DNA of 64,000 nucleotides, taken from Rhodospirillales bacterium (GTDB taxonomy: Bacteria > Pseudomonadota > Alphaproteobacteria > ATCC43930 > CGMCC-115725). The translations under genes and the position numbers were made by a program. The notes under the pieces are model-generated. The model was not told where the DNA came from. It worked only from the letters and a program-made list of their open reading frames with translations, and did not search any database. The stretch lies in contig CANJCB010000018.1 of NCBI GenBank assembly GCA_947473305.1, forward strand, positions 22,356-86,355, read 5' to 3'. Positions 6,979-18,530 of the stretch are shown here, piece after piece. The stretch's first letter is position 1; every line of letters starts with the position of its first letter.

Positions 6979-6994
6979 TGTGATCGAGATCACA
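6979..6994. promoter_or_regulatory. Perfect CRP-type operator palindrome
   Basis: TGTGATCGAGATCACA is a complete palindrome that matches all ten fixed bases of the CRP consensus TGTGA-N6-TCACA. By simple base counting this is expected about 0.06 times in 64 kb. It lies between the minus-strand spore-coat-U-like gene (about 95 bases away) and tRNA-Asp (about 160 bases away), in an AT-rich promoter region, so the former is the likely target. Confidence 0.6.
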
Positions 6995-7097
6995 GGACGC
7001 GGCCCAAAAGGCGAGGGCGATGTCTCGGGAAAATCGCTATCCGAAACACGCGCATCAGGCTTGTCGTGCAACCCGCTGATTTCGTGGTGGGGATTGC

Positions 7098-7126
7098 TTG
7101 ACACCCCTGGTTGGCAGGGGTAGTAG
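7098..7126 (+). promoter_or_regulatory. Promoter of tRNA-Asp
   Basis: A perfect -35 (TTGACA, 7098-7103) is followed by a 17-base spacer and a weak -10 (TAGTAG, 7121-7126), 26 bases before the tRNA. The whole spacer is an inverted repeat, CCCCTG-N5-CAGGGG, the same arrangement as at the left window edge. Confidence 0.5.
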
Positions 7127-7152
7127 TCCCGCCACTCCGAGCGAGGGCTCGT

Positions 7153-7229
<77 letters not shown>

Positions 7230-7383
7230 TCTCGCGCGGATTTTGTTCTTTTGCTGCAATCGTTCTCCATTAGAGTGACGTCGGGAGCGGCATCGGATCG
7301 TGGGGATTGATCCGGCGCCACGAGGGACCGCCAAAGTCCCGAAGCTCCAAGGCTGAAGCAAGAATGACGAGGAGCTCCGTGCG

Positions 7384-7749
7384 ATGGATGCGCTGCTGCG
7401 CGAATATCTGCCGATCCTGATCTTCGTCGGTATCGCCGTCGGACTGTCGGCGATCATGGTCTTGGCGTCCTATGTCATTGCCCGCCAGAACCCGGACTCG
7501 GAAAAGCTGTCGCCCTATGAATGCGGTTTCGATCCCTTCGAGAACGCGCGGGGCCGCTTTGATGTCCGCTATTACCTGGTCGCGATCCTCTTCATCATTT
7601 TCGACCTGGAAGTGGCCTTTCTCTTCCCCTGGGCTGTGACCTTCGGGACGCTGGGGCTCTTCGGTTTCTGGTCGATGATGGTGTTCCTGGGCGTGCTGAC
7701 CATCGGCTTCATCTACGAATGGAAGAAGGGAGCGCTCGAATGGGAGTGA
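7384..7749 (+). CDS. nuoA: NADH-quinone oxidoreductase subunit A
   Basis: NuoA is a small membrane subunit of respiratory complex I, at the junction of the peripheral and membrane arms. The 121-residue product has three predicted membrane spans and the family motif [20 protein letters not shown] in the loop after the first span, with the redox-sensitive Cys. It opens a 14-gene operon (nuoA to nuoN) read without internal terminators. Its last codons overlap the start of nuoB by ten bases, indicating translational coupling. Confidence 0.97.
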   Translation: MDALLREYLPILIFVGIAVGLSAIMVLASYVIARQNPDSEKLSPYECGFDPFENARGRFDVRYYLVAILFIIFDLEVAFLFPWAVTFGTLGLFGFWSMMVFLGVLTIGFIYEWKKGALEWE

Positions 7750-8273
7750 GCCCCGCGCCGCTGCCGCCGGGCGCCGAGCAGGATCTCCTGCTGCGCCGCG
7801 CCACCGACGAGATGCAGGACAAGGGTTTCGTCGTCGCGAAGCTCGATTCACTGGTCAATTGGGCCCGGACGGGATCGCTCTGGCCGATGACCTTCGGGCT
7901 CGCCTGCTGCGCCGTCGAGATGATGCATACCGCGGCGAGTCGCTACGATTTGGATCGTTTCGGGATCGTTTTCCGCCCGAGCCCGCGCCAGTCCGACGTG
8001 ATGATCGTCGCCGGCACCCTGACCAACAAGATGGCTCCGGCACTCCGCAAGGTTTACGACCAGATGGCCGAGCCGCGCTGGGTGATCTCCATGGGCTCCT
8101 GCGCCAACGGCGGCGGCTATTATCACTACAGCTACTCGGTCGTGCGTGGCTGCGACCGCATCGTGCCGGTCGATATCTATGTGCCGGGCTGCCCGCCGAC
8201 GGCGGAAGCGCTGCTTTACGGCGTTCTGCAGCTCCAGAAGAAGATCAGACGCTCGCGCGTCTTTGCGCGGTGA
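7740..8273 (+). CDS. nuoB: NADH-quinone oxidoreductase subunit B
   Basis: NuoB carries the terminal iron-sulfur cluster N2, which passes electrons to quinone. All four ligands are visible: adjacent Cys56 and Cys57 (in [10 protein letters not shown]), Cys121 (GSCANGG) and Cys151 ([12 protein letters not shown]). The product has 177 residues. The ATG at 7740 overlaps the end of nuoA and starts the normal family N-terminus; a longer in-frame extension to 7719 is unlikely. Confidence 0.97.
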   Translation: MGVSPAPLPPGAEQDLLLRRATDEMQDKGFVVAKLDSLVNWARTGSLWPMTFGLACCAVEMMHTAASRYDLDRFGIVFRPSPRQSDVMIVAGTLTNKMAPALRKVYDQMAEPRWVISMGSCANGGGYYHYSYSVVRGCDRIVPVDIYVPGCPPTAEALLYGVLQLQKKIRRSRVFAR

Positions 8274-8283
8274 TCGGCACGCC

Positions 8284-8925
8284 ATGACCCTTCCAACACC
8301 TGAAGCCCTGAAGGAATTCGGCGACCAGATCATGGCGGCTCTGCCCCAGGATGCGGATCGAATCGAGATCATCCATGGCGAGTTGATCCTTTGGGTCAAG
8401 CGCGAGGCGATTGTTCGGGTCTCGACCTATCTGCGCGATGACCCGTCCTGCCTCTTCAAGATCATGCTGGACATCTGCGGCGCGGATTATCCCGACCGGC
8501 CGCAGCGTTTCGAGATCGTCTATAATTTCCTGAGCATGAAGCACAACCGGCGCATCCGGGTGAAGCTCGCCACAGACGAGGACAGCGCGGTGCCGTCGAT
8601 CACCGGCGTCTTCAGCGCCGCCGGCTGGTGCGAGCGCGAGACCTGGGATCTTTACGGTGTCTATTTCAGCGACAATCCGGATCTCCGCCGCATCCTCACC
8701 GACTATGGGTTCGAGGGGCATCCGATGCGCAAGGACTTCCCGCTCACGGGCTATGTGGAAGTGCGCTACGAGGAAAAGGAAAAGCGCGTCGTCTACGAGC
8801 CGGTGAAGCTGAAGCAGGAATTCCGGAGCTTTGACTTCCTGTCGCCCTGGGAAGGAATGAACTCCGTTCTGCCCGGCGACGAGAAGGCCCTGCAGCCCAA
8901 AGGCCCGGAAGGGAAACCGTCATGA
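8284..8925 (+). CDS. nuoC: NADH-quinone oxidoreductase subunit C
   Basis: NuoC is the 30-kDa-type subunit of the complex I connecting module. The product has 213 residues and the family signature region [12 protein letters not shown] followed by [19 protein letters not shown]. It is a separate gene, not fused to nuoD as in enterobacteria, as expected for alphaproteobacteria. Its stop overlaps the nuoD start (ATGA at 8922). The upstream ATG at 8284 gives the usual length. Confidence 0.96.
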   Translation: MTLPTPEALKEFGDQIMAALPQDADRIEIIHGELILWVKREAIVRVSTYLRDDPSCLFKIMLDICGADYPDRPQRFEIVYNFLSMKHNRRIRVKLATDEDSAVPSITGVFSAAGWCERETWDLYGVYFSDNPDLRRILTDYGFEGHPMRKDFPLTGYVEVRYEEKEKRVVYEPVKLKQEFRSFDFLSPWEGMNSVLPGDEKALQPKGPEGKPS

Positions 8926-10124
8926 CCGATATCGTCACCGACGGCGAAGTCGAAGCCAAGATCAAGAACTTCACCATGAACTTCGGGCCGCAACATCCGG
9001 CGGCCCATGGCGTCTTGCGCCTTGTGGTCGAGATGGACGGCGAGATCGTGGAACGGGCCGATCCGCATATCGGCCTCCTCCATCGCGGCACCGAGAAGCT
9101 CATCGAATACAAGACCTACCTCCAGGCGGTCCCTTATTTCGACCGGCTCGATTACGTCTCGCCCATGTGCCAGGAGCATGCCTATGCCCTGGCCGTGGAG
9201 AAGCTCCTGGGCATTACCCCGCCACCCCGCGCGCAATATATCCGGGTCGTCTTCTCCGAGATCACCCGGATCCTGAACCATCTCCTGAACATCACCGCCT
9301 TCGCCTTGGATGTCGGCGCGATCACGCCGCTGCTCTGGGGCTTCGAAGAGCGCGAGAAACTCATGGAGTTCTATGAGCGGGTTTCGGGCGCGCGCCTCCA
9401 TGCCGCCTATTTCCGTCCGGGCGGGGTGCATCAGGATTTCCCGGCGGGGCTGGGCGACGACATCCTGGCTTTCTGCGAGGCTTTCCCGAAGACCATCGCT
9501 AACCTGGAGCGCCTCGTTACCGAGAACCGCATCTTCAAGCAGCGTACGGTCGATGTGGGGATCGTCAGCGCCGAAGATGCGATGGATTGGGGCTTTTCGG
9601 GACCCATGCTGCGCGGATCGGGCGTCGCCTGGGATCTGCGCCGGTCGCAGCCCTATGACGCCTACGACCAGATCGATTTCGACGTGCCCATCGGGAAGAA
9701 CGGCGACTGCTGGGACCGCTATCTCGTCCGCATGGAGGAGATGAAGCAGTCGCTCCGCATCATCAAGCAGGCCATGGCCCAGATGCCGACGGGGCCGATC
9801 AAGGTCAACGACCGCAAGGTGGCGCCGCCCCCGCGTGGGGAGATGAAGCAGTCGATGGAAGCGCTGATCCATCACTTCAAGCTCTATACCGAGGGCTATC
9901 ACGTGCCCGCGGGCGAGACCTATACGGCGGTCGAGGCGCCCAAGGGCGAGTTCGCGGTCTATCTCGTTTCCGACGGATCGAACCGGCCCTATCGCTGCCA
10001 CATCCGCGCGCCGGGCTTTGCTTTCCTGCAGGCGACCGATTTCATGTCACGGGGCCATATGCTGGCCGACATGGTGGCGATCGTGGGATCCATGGACATT
10101 GTTTTCGGCGAGATCGACCGATGA
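8922..10124 (+). CDS. nuoD: NADH-quinone oxidoreductase subunit D
   Basis: NuoD (49-kDa type) forms the quinone-binding cavity together with NuoB. The 400-residue product has the family motifs [10 protein letters not shown] near the N-terminus and [11 protein letters not shown], whose conserved His and Tyr relatives line the quinone site, and ends in [10 protein letters not shown], the usual C-terminus. Overlaps both neighbours by four bases. Confidence 0.97.
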   Translation: MTDIVTDGEVEAKIKNFTMNFGPQHPAAHGVLRLVVEMDGEIVERADPHIGLLHRGTEKLIEYKTYLQAVPYFDRLDYVSPMCQEHAYALAVEKLLGITPPPRAQYIRVVFSEITRILNHLLNITAFALDVGAITPLLWGFEEREKLMEFYERVSGARLHAAYFRPGGVHQDFPAGLGDDILAFCEAFPKTIANLERLVTENRIFKQRTVDVGIVSAEDAMDWGFSGPMLRGSGVAWDLRRSQPYDAYDQIDFDVPIGKNGDCWDRYLVRMEEMKQSLRIIKQAMAQMPTGPIKVNDRKVAPPPRGEMKQSMEALIHHFKLYTEGYHVPAGETYTAVEAPKGEFAVYLVSDGSNRPYRCHIRAPGFAFLQATDFMSRGHMLADMVAIVGSMDIVFGEIDR

Positions 10125-10780
10125 GCGAAGCTGTCGAAGGCCTCCCGTTCGAGCAGCCGGCGAGCTTCGCCTTCACGCCCGAATATCTCGCCAAGGCCCA
10201 GGCCCAAATCGCGAAATATCCCGAGGGCCGGCAGGCGAGTGCGGTGCTGCCCTTGCTGGATCTAGCCCAACGGCAGAACGACAATTGGCTGCCGCGCGCG
10301 GCCATGGACCATGTGGCGCATCTCCTCGGCATGGCCCCGATCCGGGTCTACGAGGTCGCGACATTCTATACGATGTTCAACCTGCGGCCTGTGGGACAGC
10401 ATCTCTTCCAGATCTGTACCACCACGCCCTGCTGGCTCAGGGGCTCGGACCAGGTGGTCGAGGCCTGCCGCAAAAAGCTCGGCGTCGGCATCGGCCAGAC
10501 GACGCCGGACGGCAAGTTCAGCCTGATGGAGGTCGAATGCCTCGGCGCCTGCGTCAATGCGCCGATCATTCAGGTCAACGACGATTTCTACGAGGATCTC
10601 GACGGTCCTTCGACCGAGGCGCTGATCGACGCGCTTTCGCGGGGCGAGAAACCGCCTATGGGTTCAGTCAAGGGACGTCAGACCTCCGCCCCCGAACACG
10701 CGCAGAAGACCTTGCTGGAAGTTCCCGAGCGGAGTGCCCCCGGAACACAAGCCGGCGCGGGAGACCGCAATGCTGAGTGA
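10121..10780 (+). CDS. nuoE: NADH-quinone oxidoreductase subunit E
   Basis: NuoE (24-kDa type) holds the off-pathway [2Fe-2S] cluster N1a in the NADH-oxidising module. The 219-residue product has a thioredoxin-like fold with the four Cys ligands in two pairs: [10 protein letters not shown] and [11 protein letters not shown]. The C-terminal 50 residues are a charged, low-conservation tail common in alphaproteobacterial NuoE. It overlaps nuoF by 11 bases. Confidence 0.96.
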   Translation: MSEAVEGLPFEQPASFAFTPEYLAKAQAQIAKYPEGRQASAVLPLLDLAQRQNDNWLPRAAMDHVAHLLGMAPIRVYEVATFYTMFNLRPVGQHLFQICTTTPCWLRGSDQVVEACRKKLGVGIGQTTPDGKFSLMEVECLGACVNAPIIQVNDDFYEDLDGPSTEALIDALSRGEKPPMGSVKGRQTSAPEHAQKTLLEVPERSAPGTQAGAGDRNAE

Positions 10781-12053
10781 TAAAGACCGGATCTTCACGA
10801 ACCTTTACGGCCAGCGCGACTGGCATTTGCCCGGAGCCCTGTCGCGGGGCGATTGGGACGGGACCAAGGAACTGGTCCTGAAAGGTCGCGACTGGATCAT
10901 CAACGAGATGAAGAACTCGGGCCTGCGCGGGCGTGGCGGCGCGGGCTTCCCCACGGGCCTCAAGTGGTCCTTCATGCCGAAGGAAAGCAAGCAGCCCTGC
11001 TATCTGGTGGTGAACGCCGACGAGTCCGAGCCTGGCACCTGCAAGGACCGGGACATCATCCGCCACGACCCCCAGAAGCTCATCGAAGGTTGCCTTCTGG
11101 CGAGCGTCGCGATGGGCGCCCACACGGCCTATATCTACATCCGGGGCGAGTTCGTGAACGAGGCGCATCGGCTTAACGAAGCCGTGCAGGAAGCCTATGC
11201 GGCGGGCCTCATCGGCAAGAACGCCTGCGGGTCGGGCTATGATTTCGACCTCTACGTTCATCGGGGTGCTGGCGCCTATATCTGCGGCGAGGAAACCGCA
11301 CTGCTCGAAAGCCTCGAAGGCCGCAAGGGCCAGCCGCGCCTGAAACCGCCATTCCCGGCCAATTCCGGCCTCTATGGCTGTCCCACGACCGTCAATAATG
11401 TCGAGAGCATCGCCGTCGCGCCGACCATCCTGCGGCGCGGCGCTTCGTGGTTTGCCGGCATTGGCCGTCCGAAGAACGAAGGCACCAAGGTCTTCTGCAT
11501 CTCGGGGCATGTGGAAAAGCCCTGCAATGTCGAAGAGGCCATGGGAATCCCCCTGCGCGAATTGATCGAGACCCACGCGGGCGGCGTGCGCGGCGGCTGG
11601 GACAATCTTCTCGCGATCATTCCTGGCGGCTCGTCGGTACCCTGCATCCCAAAATCGATCTGCGACACGGTCCTGATGGATTTTGACGCGCTGCGCGAGG
11701 TGAAGAGCGGGCTCGGCACGGCGGCTGTCATCGTCATGGACAAGTCGACCGATATCATCAAGGCCATTGCCCGGCTGGCGAAATTCTACAAGCACGAGAG
11801 CTGCGGCCAATGTACCCCCTGCCGGGAAGGCACCGGCTGGATGTGGCGGGTGATGGAACGCATGGTGAAGGGCCACGCGACGGTCGAGGAGATCGACATG
11901 CTGCTGGAGGTCTCCTTCGAGATCGAGGGCCATACGATCTGCGCCCTGGGCGATGCCGCCGCCTGGCCGATCCAGGGATTGATCCGCCATTTCCGTCCGG
12001 AGATGGAAAAGCGGATCCTCGAATACCGCGCCTCGGCGCCACGAGCCGCTTGA
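10770..12053 (+). CDS. nuoF: NADH-quinone oxidoreductase subunit F
   Basis: NuoF (51-kDa type) binds NADH and FMN and carries the N3 [4Fe-4S] cluster. Visible are the glycine-rich nucleotide/FMN region [17 protein letters not shown] (about residues 50-66) and the cluster motif [15 protein letters not shown] near residues 345-360, with the fourth Cys in [13 protein letters not shown]. The product has 427 residues. The ATG at 10770 lies inside the end of nuoE. Confidence 0.97.
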   Translation: MLSDKDRIFTNLYGQRDWHLPGALSRGDWDGTKELVLKGRDWIINEMKNSGLRGRGGAGFPTGLKWSFMPKESKQPCYLVVNADESEPGTCKDRDIIRHDPQKLIEGCLLASVAMGAHTAYIYIRGEFVNEAHRLNEAVQEAYAAGLIGKNACGSGYDFDLYVHRGAGAYICGEETALLESLEGRKGQPRLKPPFPANSGLYGCPTTVNNVESIAVAPTILRRGASWFAGIGRPKNEGTKVFCISGHVEKPCNVEEAMGIPLRELIETHAGGVRGGWDNLLAIIPGGSSVPCIPKSICDTVLMDFDALREVKSGLGTAAVIVMDKSTDIIKAIARLAKFYKHESCGQCTPCREGTGWMWRVMERMVKGHATVEEIDMLLEVSFEIEGHTICALGDAAAWPIQGLIRHFRPEMEKRILEYRASAPRAA

Positions 12054-12066
12054 GGGGAGCCGACCA

Positions 12067-14124
12067 ATGCCGAAGCTCACCGTAAACGGGATCGAGGTCG
12101 AGACGCCGCCGGGCGCCACCGTGCTCCAGGCCTGCCAGATGGCCGGGGTCGAAGTCCCGCATTTCTGCTTCCACGAGCGGCTCGCCATCGCGGGCAACTG
12201 CCGCATGTGCCTCGTCGAGCAGGAAAAGGCGTCGAAGCCCGTTGCCTCCTGCGCCATGCCGGCGGCGGACGGAATGGTCATCCACACCGACAGCGATAAG
12301 GCCAAGAAGGCCCGCAAGGGGGTGATGGAGTTCCTGCTCATCAACCACCCCTTGGACTGTCCGATCTGCGACCAGGGCGGCGAATGCGACCTGCAGGACC
12401 AGGCCATGGCCTATGGCTTCGATCGCGGCCGCTTCGAGGAGAACAAACGGGCGGTCAAGGACAAGGAACTGGGTCCCCTCGTCAAGACCAGCATGAATCG
12501 CTGTATCCATTGCACCCGCTGCATCCGCTTCGCGACCGAGATCGCGGGCGTCGAGGAGATGGGCGCCACCGGCCGCGGCGAGAGCATGGAGATCGGCACC
12601 TATGTGGAAAAGGCGCTGACCTCGGAGCTTTCCGGCAATCTGGTCGACGTCTGCCCGGTCGGTGCGCTGACCTCAAAGCCCTTCGCCTTCGTCGCCCGTC
12701 CCTGGGAGATGAAGAAGATCGAATCGGTGGATGCGCTCGACGCGGTCGGCAGCAACATCCGGATCGATGCGCGCGGGTCCCAGGTGCTGCGCGTGCTGCC
12801 GCGCCTCAACGAGGACATCAACGAGGAGTGGATCTCCGACAAGACCCGTTTCGCCATCGATGGCCTGAGCCGTCGTCGTCTCGACCGTCCTTTCATCCGC
12901 AAGGACGGCAAGCTGGTAGAGGTGAGCTGGCAGGACGCGCTGGAAACCGTCGCTTCCATGATGAAGCGGATCCCCGGTGAGCGCATGGCGGCCGTCGCGG
13001 GCGATCTCGTGGATGTCGAGGCCATGTATGCGCTGAAGGCGCTGATGGGATCTTTCGGGTCCGGCAATATCGACTGTCGGCCGGTGGGCGTCGCGCTCGA
13101 TCCTTCGGTGCGCGCGGGCTATCTCTTCAATACCACCATCGCCGGGATCGAGCAGGCGGATGCCTGTCTTCTGGTTGGGACCAATCCCCGCTATGAGGCG
13201 GCGCTGGTCAATGCGCGGATCCGCAAGCGCTACCTGAAGACCGGGTTCAAAGTAGCGGCGGTCGGGCCAAAGCTCGATGCGACTTTCCCGGTGGAGCAAC
13301 TGGGCGAGGGGCCGGAGGCGATCGATCGCTGGACCGAGACCCTGAAGGCCGCCAAGAACCCGATGGTGATCATAGGGCAGGGGGCGCTTGCCCGACCCGA
13401 TGGAGCGGCGATCCTGGCGCGGGTGCGGAAGCTCGCCGAAGAAACCGGCATGATCCGTGAGGATTGGAATGGCTTCAACGTGCTCCATACCGCTGCCGCG
13501 CAGGTGGGTGGTCTGGACCTCGGTTTCGTGCCGGGCAAGGGCGGTCGCGATACGGCTGCAATCCTCAAGGGCTGCGAAGCGGGCGAGATTGAACTCGTCT
13601 ATCTCCTGGGCGCCGACGAGATCGACACCTCGCGGCTCGGCAAGGCTTTCGTGGTCTATCAGGGCCATCATGGCGACGCCGGGGCAAAGCGCGCCGATGT
13701 GATCCTGCCCGGTGCCGCCTATACCGAAAAGGACGCCATCTACGTCAATACCGAGGGGCGGCCGCAACTGGCGCGTCGCGCGGTCTTCCCGCCGGGCGAT
13801 GCGCGGGAGGATTGGAAGATCCTGCGTGCGCTCTCCGACATGGCCGGCAAGAAACTGCCCTTCGATTCGCTGCCGCAGCTTCGCAAGCAGATCGTCGAGG
13901 CCCATCCGGTTATCGGCGCTGTCGACGCGGTGACGCCGGCGGCTTGGGGTAACTTTGGCAAGGAAGGTCCGGTCGATCCGGCTGCCTTTGTCTATCCGAT
14001 CGAGGATTTCTATCGTACCGATGCGATCGGCCGCGCTTCGCCCACCATGGCGGAATGTGCAGCCGTGAAGGCGGGCGTTGCGCCAGGAACGCCGATGGGG
14101 GGAAAGACCGGCACCCATGGCTAA
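12067..14124 (+). CDS. nuoG: NADH-quinone oxidoreductase subunit G
   Basis: NuoG (75-kDa type) carries several iron-sulfur clusters of the electron wire. In order: an N-terminal plant-ferredoxin-type [2Fe-2S] domain ([17 protein letters not shown]), the His/Cys-ligated cluster ([20 protein letters not shown]), the [4Fe-4S] motif [10 protein letters not shown] with [14 protein letters not shown], then a degenerate molybdopterin-oxidoreductase domain. Length 685 residues matches mitochondrial-type NuoG; the extra N7 cluster seen in some bacteria is not evident. GAGGGGAG at 12052-12059 supports the start. Confidence 0.96.
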   Translation: MPKLTVNGIEVETPPGATVLQACQMAGVEVPHFCFHERLAIAGNCRMCLVEQEKASKPVASCAMPAADGMVIHTDSDKAKKARKGVMEFLLINHPLDCPICDQGGECDLQDQAMAYGFDRGRFEENKRAVKDKELGPLVKTSMNRCIHCTRCIRFATEIAGVEEMGATGRGESMEIGTYVEKALTSELSGNLVDVCPVGALTSKPFAFVARPWEMKKIESVDALDAVGSNIRIDARGSQVLRVLPRLNEDINEEWISDKTRFAIDGLSRRRLDRPFIRKDGKLVEVSWQDALETVASMMKRIPGERMAAVAGDLVDVEAMYALKALMGSFGSGNIDCRPVGVALDPSVRAGYLFNTTIAGIEQADACLLVGTNPRYEAALVNARIRKRYLKTGFKVAAVGPKLDATFPVEQLGEGPEAIDRWTETLKAAKNPMVIIGQGALARPDGAAILARVRKLAEETGMIREDWNGFNVLHTAAAQVGGLDLGFVPGKGGRDTAAILKGCEAGEIELVYLLGADEIDTSRLGKAFVVYQGHHGDAGAKRADVILPGAAYTEKDAIYVNTEGRPQLARRAVFPPGDAREDWKILRALSDMAGKKLPFDSLPQLRKQIVEAHPVIGAVDAVTPAAWGNFGKEGPVDPAAFVYPIEDFYRTDAIGRASPTMAECAAVKAGVAPGTPMGGKTGTHG

Positions 14125-15151
14125 TCTCCTCAACAATTACCTTCTTCCGCTGATCATCATCGTCTTGGAGATCTTGGCGATTGTGGTGCCGCTGCTGGTG
14201 GCGGTCGCCTATCTGACCTATTTTGAGCGTAAGGTCCTGGCCGCCGCGCAGCTTCGCAAAGGCCCCAATGTCGTCGGTCCCTTCGGCCTTCTGCAGCCGC
14301 TGGCCGACGGTCTGAAGCTGATGATGAAGGAGACGGTGATCCCGAGCGGCGCCAACCGCGTCGTCTTCATCGCCGCGCCGATCCTGACCTTCACCCTGAG
14401 CCTCATCGCCTGGGCGGTGATCCCGATCCAGGCGGGTGTCGTGCTGGCCGATATCAACGTCGGGATCCTTTATCTCTTCGCGATCAGCTCGCTCGGCGTC
14501 TACGGCATCATCATGGCGGGTTGGTCCTCCAACTCGAAATACGCCTTCCTGGGCGCGCTTAGGTCTGCGGCGCAGATGGTGTCCTACGAAGTCTCCATGG
14601 GCTTCGTGATCGTGACCGTGCTGCTCTGTGCGGGTTCCCTGAACCTCAGCGCCATCGTCAATTCCCAGGCGGGGAGCTACGGGCTCCTGAACTGGTACTG
14701 GCTGCCGTTGCTGCCGATGTTTGTCGTCTTCTTCATCTCGGTGCTGGCGGAAACCAACCGCTCGCCCTTCGACCTGCCGGAAGGCGAATCGGAGCTGGTG
14801 GCCGGGTTCTTCGTCGAATATTCGGCCATGACCTTCGCGCTCTTTTTCCTGGGCGAATACGGCAACATGATCCTGATGAGCGCGATGACGAGCATCCTCT
14901 TCCTGGGAGGCTGGTTGTCACCGCTGCCGTTTGCGCCCTTCACCTGGATCCCGGGTTTCGTCTGGCTCTTCGCGAAGATCGCCTTCGTGCTCTTCTGCTT
15001 CCTCTGGGTGCGCGCGACCTTCCCAAGGTTCCGTTATGACCAGCTCATGCGCCTGGGCTGGAAGGTGTTCCTGCCGCTGTCCCTGGGATGGCTCGTGTTG
15101 ACCGCCGGCGTTTTGACGGCTATCCGGACTTGGTCCGGGACGGGAGGCTGA
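14117..15151 (+). CDS. nuoH: NADH-quinone oxidoreductase subunit H
   Basis: NuoH (ND1 homologue) is the membrane subunit that shapes the quinone entry tunnel. The 344-residue product has eight predicted membrane spans, the signature [20 protein letters not shown] after the first span and the acidic loop [19 protein letters not shown]. The ATG at 14117 overlaps the nuoG stop. Confidence 0.97.
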   Translation: MANLLNNYLLPLIIIVLEILAIVVPLLVAVAYLTYFERKVLAAAQLRKGPNVVGPFGLLQPLADGLKLMMKETVIPSGANRVVFIAAPILTFTLSLIAWAVIPIQAGVVLADINVGILYLFAISSLGVYGIIMAGWSSNSKYAFLGALRSAAQMVSYEVSMGFVIVTVLLCAGSLNLSAIVNSQAGSYGLLNWYWLPLLPMFVVFFISVLAETNRSPFDLPEGESELVAGFFVEYSAMTFALFFLGEYGNMILMSAMTSILFLGGWLSPLPFAPFTWIPGFVWLFAKIAFVLFCFLWVRATFPRFRYDQLMRLGWKVFLPLSLGWLVLTAGVLTAIRTWSGTGG

Positions 15152-15153
15152 GA

Positions 15154-15642
15154 ATGGCGTTCCTCGATCGCGGCGCGCGCAGCCTGCTGCTCTCCGAACT
15201 GGTCAGCGGTCTGGCCCTGACGTTCCGTCACATGTTCCGCCCGGCCGTGACGCTCAACTATCCCTACGAGAAGGGCCCGATCTCGCCGCGCTTCCGGGGT
15301 GAGCATGCCCTGCGCCGCTATGCCAGCGGCGAAGAGCGCTGCATCGCCTGCAAGCTCTGCGAGGCGGTCTGCCCGGCGCTCGCCATCACCATCGAGGCCG
15401 AGCCGCGCGACGACGGCAGCCGAAGGACCACGCGCTACGACATCGACATGACGAAATGCATCTATTGCGGCTTCTGCCAGGAAGCCTGCCCGGTGGATGC
15501 CATCGTCGAAGGGCCGAATTTCGAATTCGCGACCGAGACCCGCGAGGAGCTGTTCTACAACAAGGACAAGCTCCTCTCGAACGGGGATCGCTGGGAAGCG
15601 GAGATCGCGAATAACCTCGCGCTCGACGCGCCTTATCGGTGA
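15154..15642 (+). CDS. nuoI: NADH-quinone oxidoreductase subunit I
   Basis: NuoI (TYKY type) is an 8Fe ferredoxin-like subunit that carries clusters N6a and N6b. The 162-residue product shows two CxxCxxCxxxCP motifs: Cys63-66-69-73 ([12 protein letters not shown]) and Cys102-105-108-112 ([12 protein letters not shown]). The N-terminal helix lies along the membrane. Starts two bases after the nuoH stop, with GGGAGG upstream. Confidence 0.97.
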   Translation: MAFLDRGARSLLLSELVSGLALTFRHMFRPAVTLNYPYEKGPISPRFRGEHALRRYASGEERCIACKLCEAVCPALAITIEAEPRDDGSRRTTRYDIDMTKCIYCGFCQEACPVDAIVEGPNFEFATETREELFYNKDKLLSNGDRWEAEIANNLALDAPYR

Positions 15643-15652
15643 GGCGCCCCGG

Positions 15653-16261
15653 ATGATTGCTCTCGCCTTCTGGCTCTTCGCGACACTCACCGTGGCTTCC
15701 GCCGTGATGGTCATTTCGGCGCGCAACACGGTCCATTCCGTGCTTTTTCTGATCTTCTGCTTCTTCAATGCGGCCGGGCTCTTCGTGCTGCTGGGCGCCG
15801 AATTCCTGGCGATGATTCTCGTGGTCGTCTATGTGGGCGCGGTCGCGGTGCTGTTCCTCTTCGTCGTGATGATGCTCGACATCGACTTTACGGAACTGCG
15901 GCAGGGTTTCCTGCGCTATCTGCCGGTCGGGATCGTGGTGGGCGTCGTCCTTTGCGTCGAGATCGTCTTCGTCTTCAAGACCTGGATCTTGAACCCGGAC
16001 ATGGCCACGGTCGCCGCCGCGGTGACACCGCCCCTCGATCAGATCAGCAATACCCAGGCCTTGGGCTCGCTGATCTATACCCATTATGTCTATGCCTTCC
16101 AGGCTTCGGGCCTGATCCTCCTGGTCGCCATGATCGGGGCGATCATGCTGACCCATCGGGCGCGCGTGGGCGTGCGCAAGCAGACGATATCGACGCAGGT
16201 CGCGCGCAAACGCGAGGATGCGGTGACGGTCGTCAAAGTGCCGACAGGCGAGGGGATCTGA
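15653..16261 (+). CDS. nuoJ: NADH-quinone oxidoreductase subunit J
   Basis: NuoJ (ND6 homologue) is a five-span membrane subunit; its third helix contains the pi-bulge that couples quinone chemistry to proton pumping. The 202-residue product shows the expected segment [20 protein letters not shown] in that helix. The C-terminus is hydrophilic and basic. ATG at 15653 fits the family start. Confidence 0.95.
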   Translation: MIALAFWLFATLTVASAVMVISARNTVHSVLFLIFCFFNAAGLFVLLGAEFLAMILVVVYVGAVAVLFLFVVMMLDIDFTELRQGFLRYLPVGIVVGVVLCVEIVFVFKTWILNPDMATVAAAVTPPLDQISNTQALGSLIYTHYVYAFQASGLILLVAMIGAIMLTHRARVGVRKQTISTQVARKREDAVTVVKVPTGEGI

Positions 16262-16265
16262 CGCC

Positions 16266-16577
16266 ATGGCGGAAATCGGGCTCAACCATTATCTCGTCCT
16301 GGCGGCCATCGTCTTCACGCTGGGTATCTGCGGGATCTTCCTCAACCGGAAGAATGTGATCGTCATCCTGATGTCGGTCGAGCTGATGCTGCTCGCCGTG
16401 AACATCAACTTCGTCGCCTTTTCGAGCTTCCTCCACGACATGGTCGGACAGGTCTTCACCATGTTCGTGCTGACCGTCGCAGCGGCCGAGGCGGCGATCG
16501 GGCTGGCGATCCTGATGGTCTATTTCCGCAATCGCGGGACCATCGCGGTCGAAGACATCAACATGATGAAGGGCTGA
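16266..16577 (+). CDS. nuoK: NADH-quinone oxidoreductase subunit K
   Basis: NuoK (ND4L homologue) is a three-span subunit with two conserved membrane glutamates needed for proton transfer. The 103-residue product has both, in [11 protein letters not shown] and [11 protein letters not shown]. It begins four bases after the nuoJ stop and is followed four bases later by nuoL. Confidence 0.97.
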   Translation: MAEIGLNHYLVLAAIVFTLGICGIFLNRKNVIVILMSVELMLLAVNINFVAFSSFLHDMVGQVFTMFVLTVAAAEAAIGLAILMVYFRNRGTIAVEDINMMKG

Positions 16578-16581
16578 TAAG

Positions 16582-18519
16582 GTGCAGGTCGCCGCCGTCT
16601 TCCTGCCCCTCCTCGGGGCCTTCATCGCGGGTCTCTTCGGCCGCCTGATCGGCGACCGGGCCTCGCAGCTCGTGACCTGCCTCTGCATGGCGGCTTCCGC
16701 CGTCTGCGGCGTGATCCTCTACCGCCAGGTGGCTTTCCTGGATCAAGGGAGCGTGACCAACCTCTTCACCTGGATGGACACGGGCGATCTGCAGGTCCAA
16801 TGGGCGCTGCGTTTCGACACGATGAGCGCGTCGATGGTGGCCATGGTCACGGTGATCTCCACCCTCATCCATATCTATTCCGTCGGCTACATGTCGCACG
16901 ACAAGTCGATCCCGCGCTTCATGTCCTACCTCAGCTTCTTCACCTACTTCATGCTGATGCTGGTGACCTCGGACAACTTCGTGCAGTTGTTCTTCGGCTG
17001 GGAGGGCGTGGGGCTCTGCTCCTATCTGCTGGTCGGTTTCTGGTACGACCGGCCTTCGGCTTGCGCCGCCGCGATCAAGGCCTTCGTGGTCAACCGCGTC
17101 GGCGATTTCGGCTTCGCGCTCGGCATCTTCGCGGTCTATCTCTGCTTCGGTTCCCTGCATTTCGAGACGGTCTTCGCTTCGGCCTCCGAGGTCGCCGGCA
17201 ACACCATCGATTTCCTGGGCTTCCAGGTCGACGCCTTGACTGTCACCTGCCTGCTGCTCTTCGTGGGCGCCATGGGGAAATCGGCGCAGCTCGGGCTCCA
17301 TACCTGGCTGCCGGACGCCATGGAAGGCCCGACGCCCGTTTCCGCGCTAATCCATGCGGCGACCATGGTCACGGCTGGCGTCTTCATGGTGGTGCGCCTC
17401 TCGCCGCTCTTCGAATACGCGCCCGTGGCGCTGCAGGTCGTAACCGTGGTCGGCGCAACCACCGCCTTCTTCGCGGCGACGGTCGGCATGGTGCAGACCG
17501 ACATCAAGCGGGTCATCGCCTATTCGACCTGTAGCCAGCTCGGCTACATGTTCTTCGCGGCCGGAGTCTCGGCCTATCCCGCGGCCATGTTCCATCTGAC
17601 GACCCATGCCTTCTTCAAGGCGCTCCTGTTCTTGAGCGCGGGATCCGTGATCCACGCGGTGTCCGGCGAGCAGGACATGCGCAAGATGGGCGGCCTCTGG
17701 CCCTATATCAAAATCACTGCCGTCATGATCTGGATCGGCAGCCTGGCGCTGGCCGGCATCCCGCCTTTCGCCGGATATTTCTCCAAGGACATGATCCTGG
17801 AAGCCGCCTGGGCGGCAGAGACGGGCGTCGGGCATTACGCCTTCTTCCTCGGTATCTTCGCGGCCTTCCTGACCGCCTTCTATTCCTGGCGCTTGATCCT
17901 CTTGACGTTCCACGGCAAGCCGCGCGCGGACGAAGAGGTCATGCACCATGTACATGAATCGCCCCTGGTGATGCTCTTGCCGCTCTTGGTGCTGGCCATC
18001 GGCGCGGTCTTCGCGGGGTGGCTGGGCAAGGATTATTATATCGGCCATCACATGGCCGAGTTCTGGCGCGAGACGATCCTCGTCCTGCCCGAGCACAACA
18101 GCATTGAAGAGGCTGAGAAAGGCTTGCCGTTCCTGGTCCATTGGGCGCCGCTGATCGTCGGAATCCTCGGCATCGCGACGGCCTATGTCTGCTACTTCTT
18201 CCGGCCGGAGATTCCGGGCAAGCTCGCGACCCGCTTCCGGGGACTTTATCTGTTCCTCTTGAACAAGTGGTACTTCGACGAGCTCTATAACTTCGTCTTC
18301 GTGCGCGGCGCTTTCGGCCTGGGCCGGCTCCTGTGGCAGAAGGGGGATCGCGCGACCATCGACGGCCTCGGGCCCGACGGGATCGCCGCGACCACGCTCG
18401 GCGCATCGGGCCAGGTCAGCCGTCTTCAGTCCGGCTACGTCTATCACTATGCCTTCGCGATCCTGATCGGCGTGGTGGCACTCGTGTCCTGGTATCTCCT
18501 TCAGCCGATCCTGTATTGA
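16582..18519 (+). CDS. nuoL: NADH-quinone oxidoreductase subunit L
   Basis: NuoL (ND5 homologue) is the distal antiporter-like proton-pumping subunit with the long lateral helix. The product has 645 residues and about 16 membrane spans. Family motifs seen are [19 protein letters not shown], the pump Lys region [20 protein letters not shown], and [11 protein letters not shown]. Translation starts at GTG (16582), four bases after the nuoK stop, with GATAAG rather than a strong ribosome binding site, consistent with translational coupling. Confidence 0.96.
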   Translation: MQVAAVFLPLLGAFIAGLFGRLIGDRASQLVTCLCMAASAVCGVILYRQVAFLDQGSVTNLFTWMDTGDLQVQWALRFDTMSASMVAMVTVISTLIHIYSVGYMSHDKSIPRFMSYLSFFTYFMLMLVTSDNFVQLFFGWEGVGLCSYLLVGFWYDRPSACAAAIKAFVVNRVGDFGFALGIFAVYLCFGSLHFETVFASASEVAGNTIDFLGFQVDALTVTCLLLFVGAMGKSAQLGLHTWLPDAMEGPTPVSALIHAATMVTAGVFMVVRLSPLFEYAPVALQVVTVVGATTAFFAATVGMVQTDIKRVIAYSTCSQLGYMFFAAGVSAYPAAMFHLTTHAFFKALLFLSAGSVIHAVSGEQDMRKMGGLWPYIKITAVMIWIGSLALAGIPPFAGYFSKDMILEAAWAAETGVGHYAFFLGIFAAFLTAFYSWRLILLTFHGKPRADEEVMHHVHESPLVMLLPLLVLAIGAVFAGWLGKDYYIGHHMAEFWRETILVLPEHNSIEEAEKGLPFLVHWAPLIVGILGIATAYVCYFFRPEIPGKLATRFRGLYLFLLNKWYFDELYNFVFVRGAFGLGRLLWQKGDRATIDGLGPDGIAATTLGASGQVSRLQSGYVYHYAFAILIGVVALVSWYLLQPILY

Positions 18520-18530
18520 GCGTCGAACCC

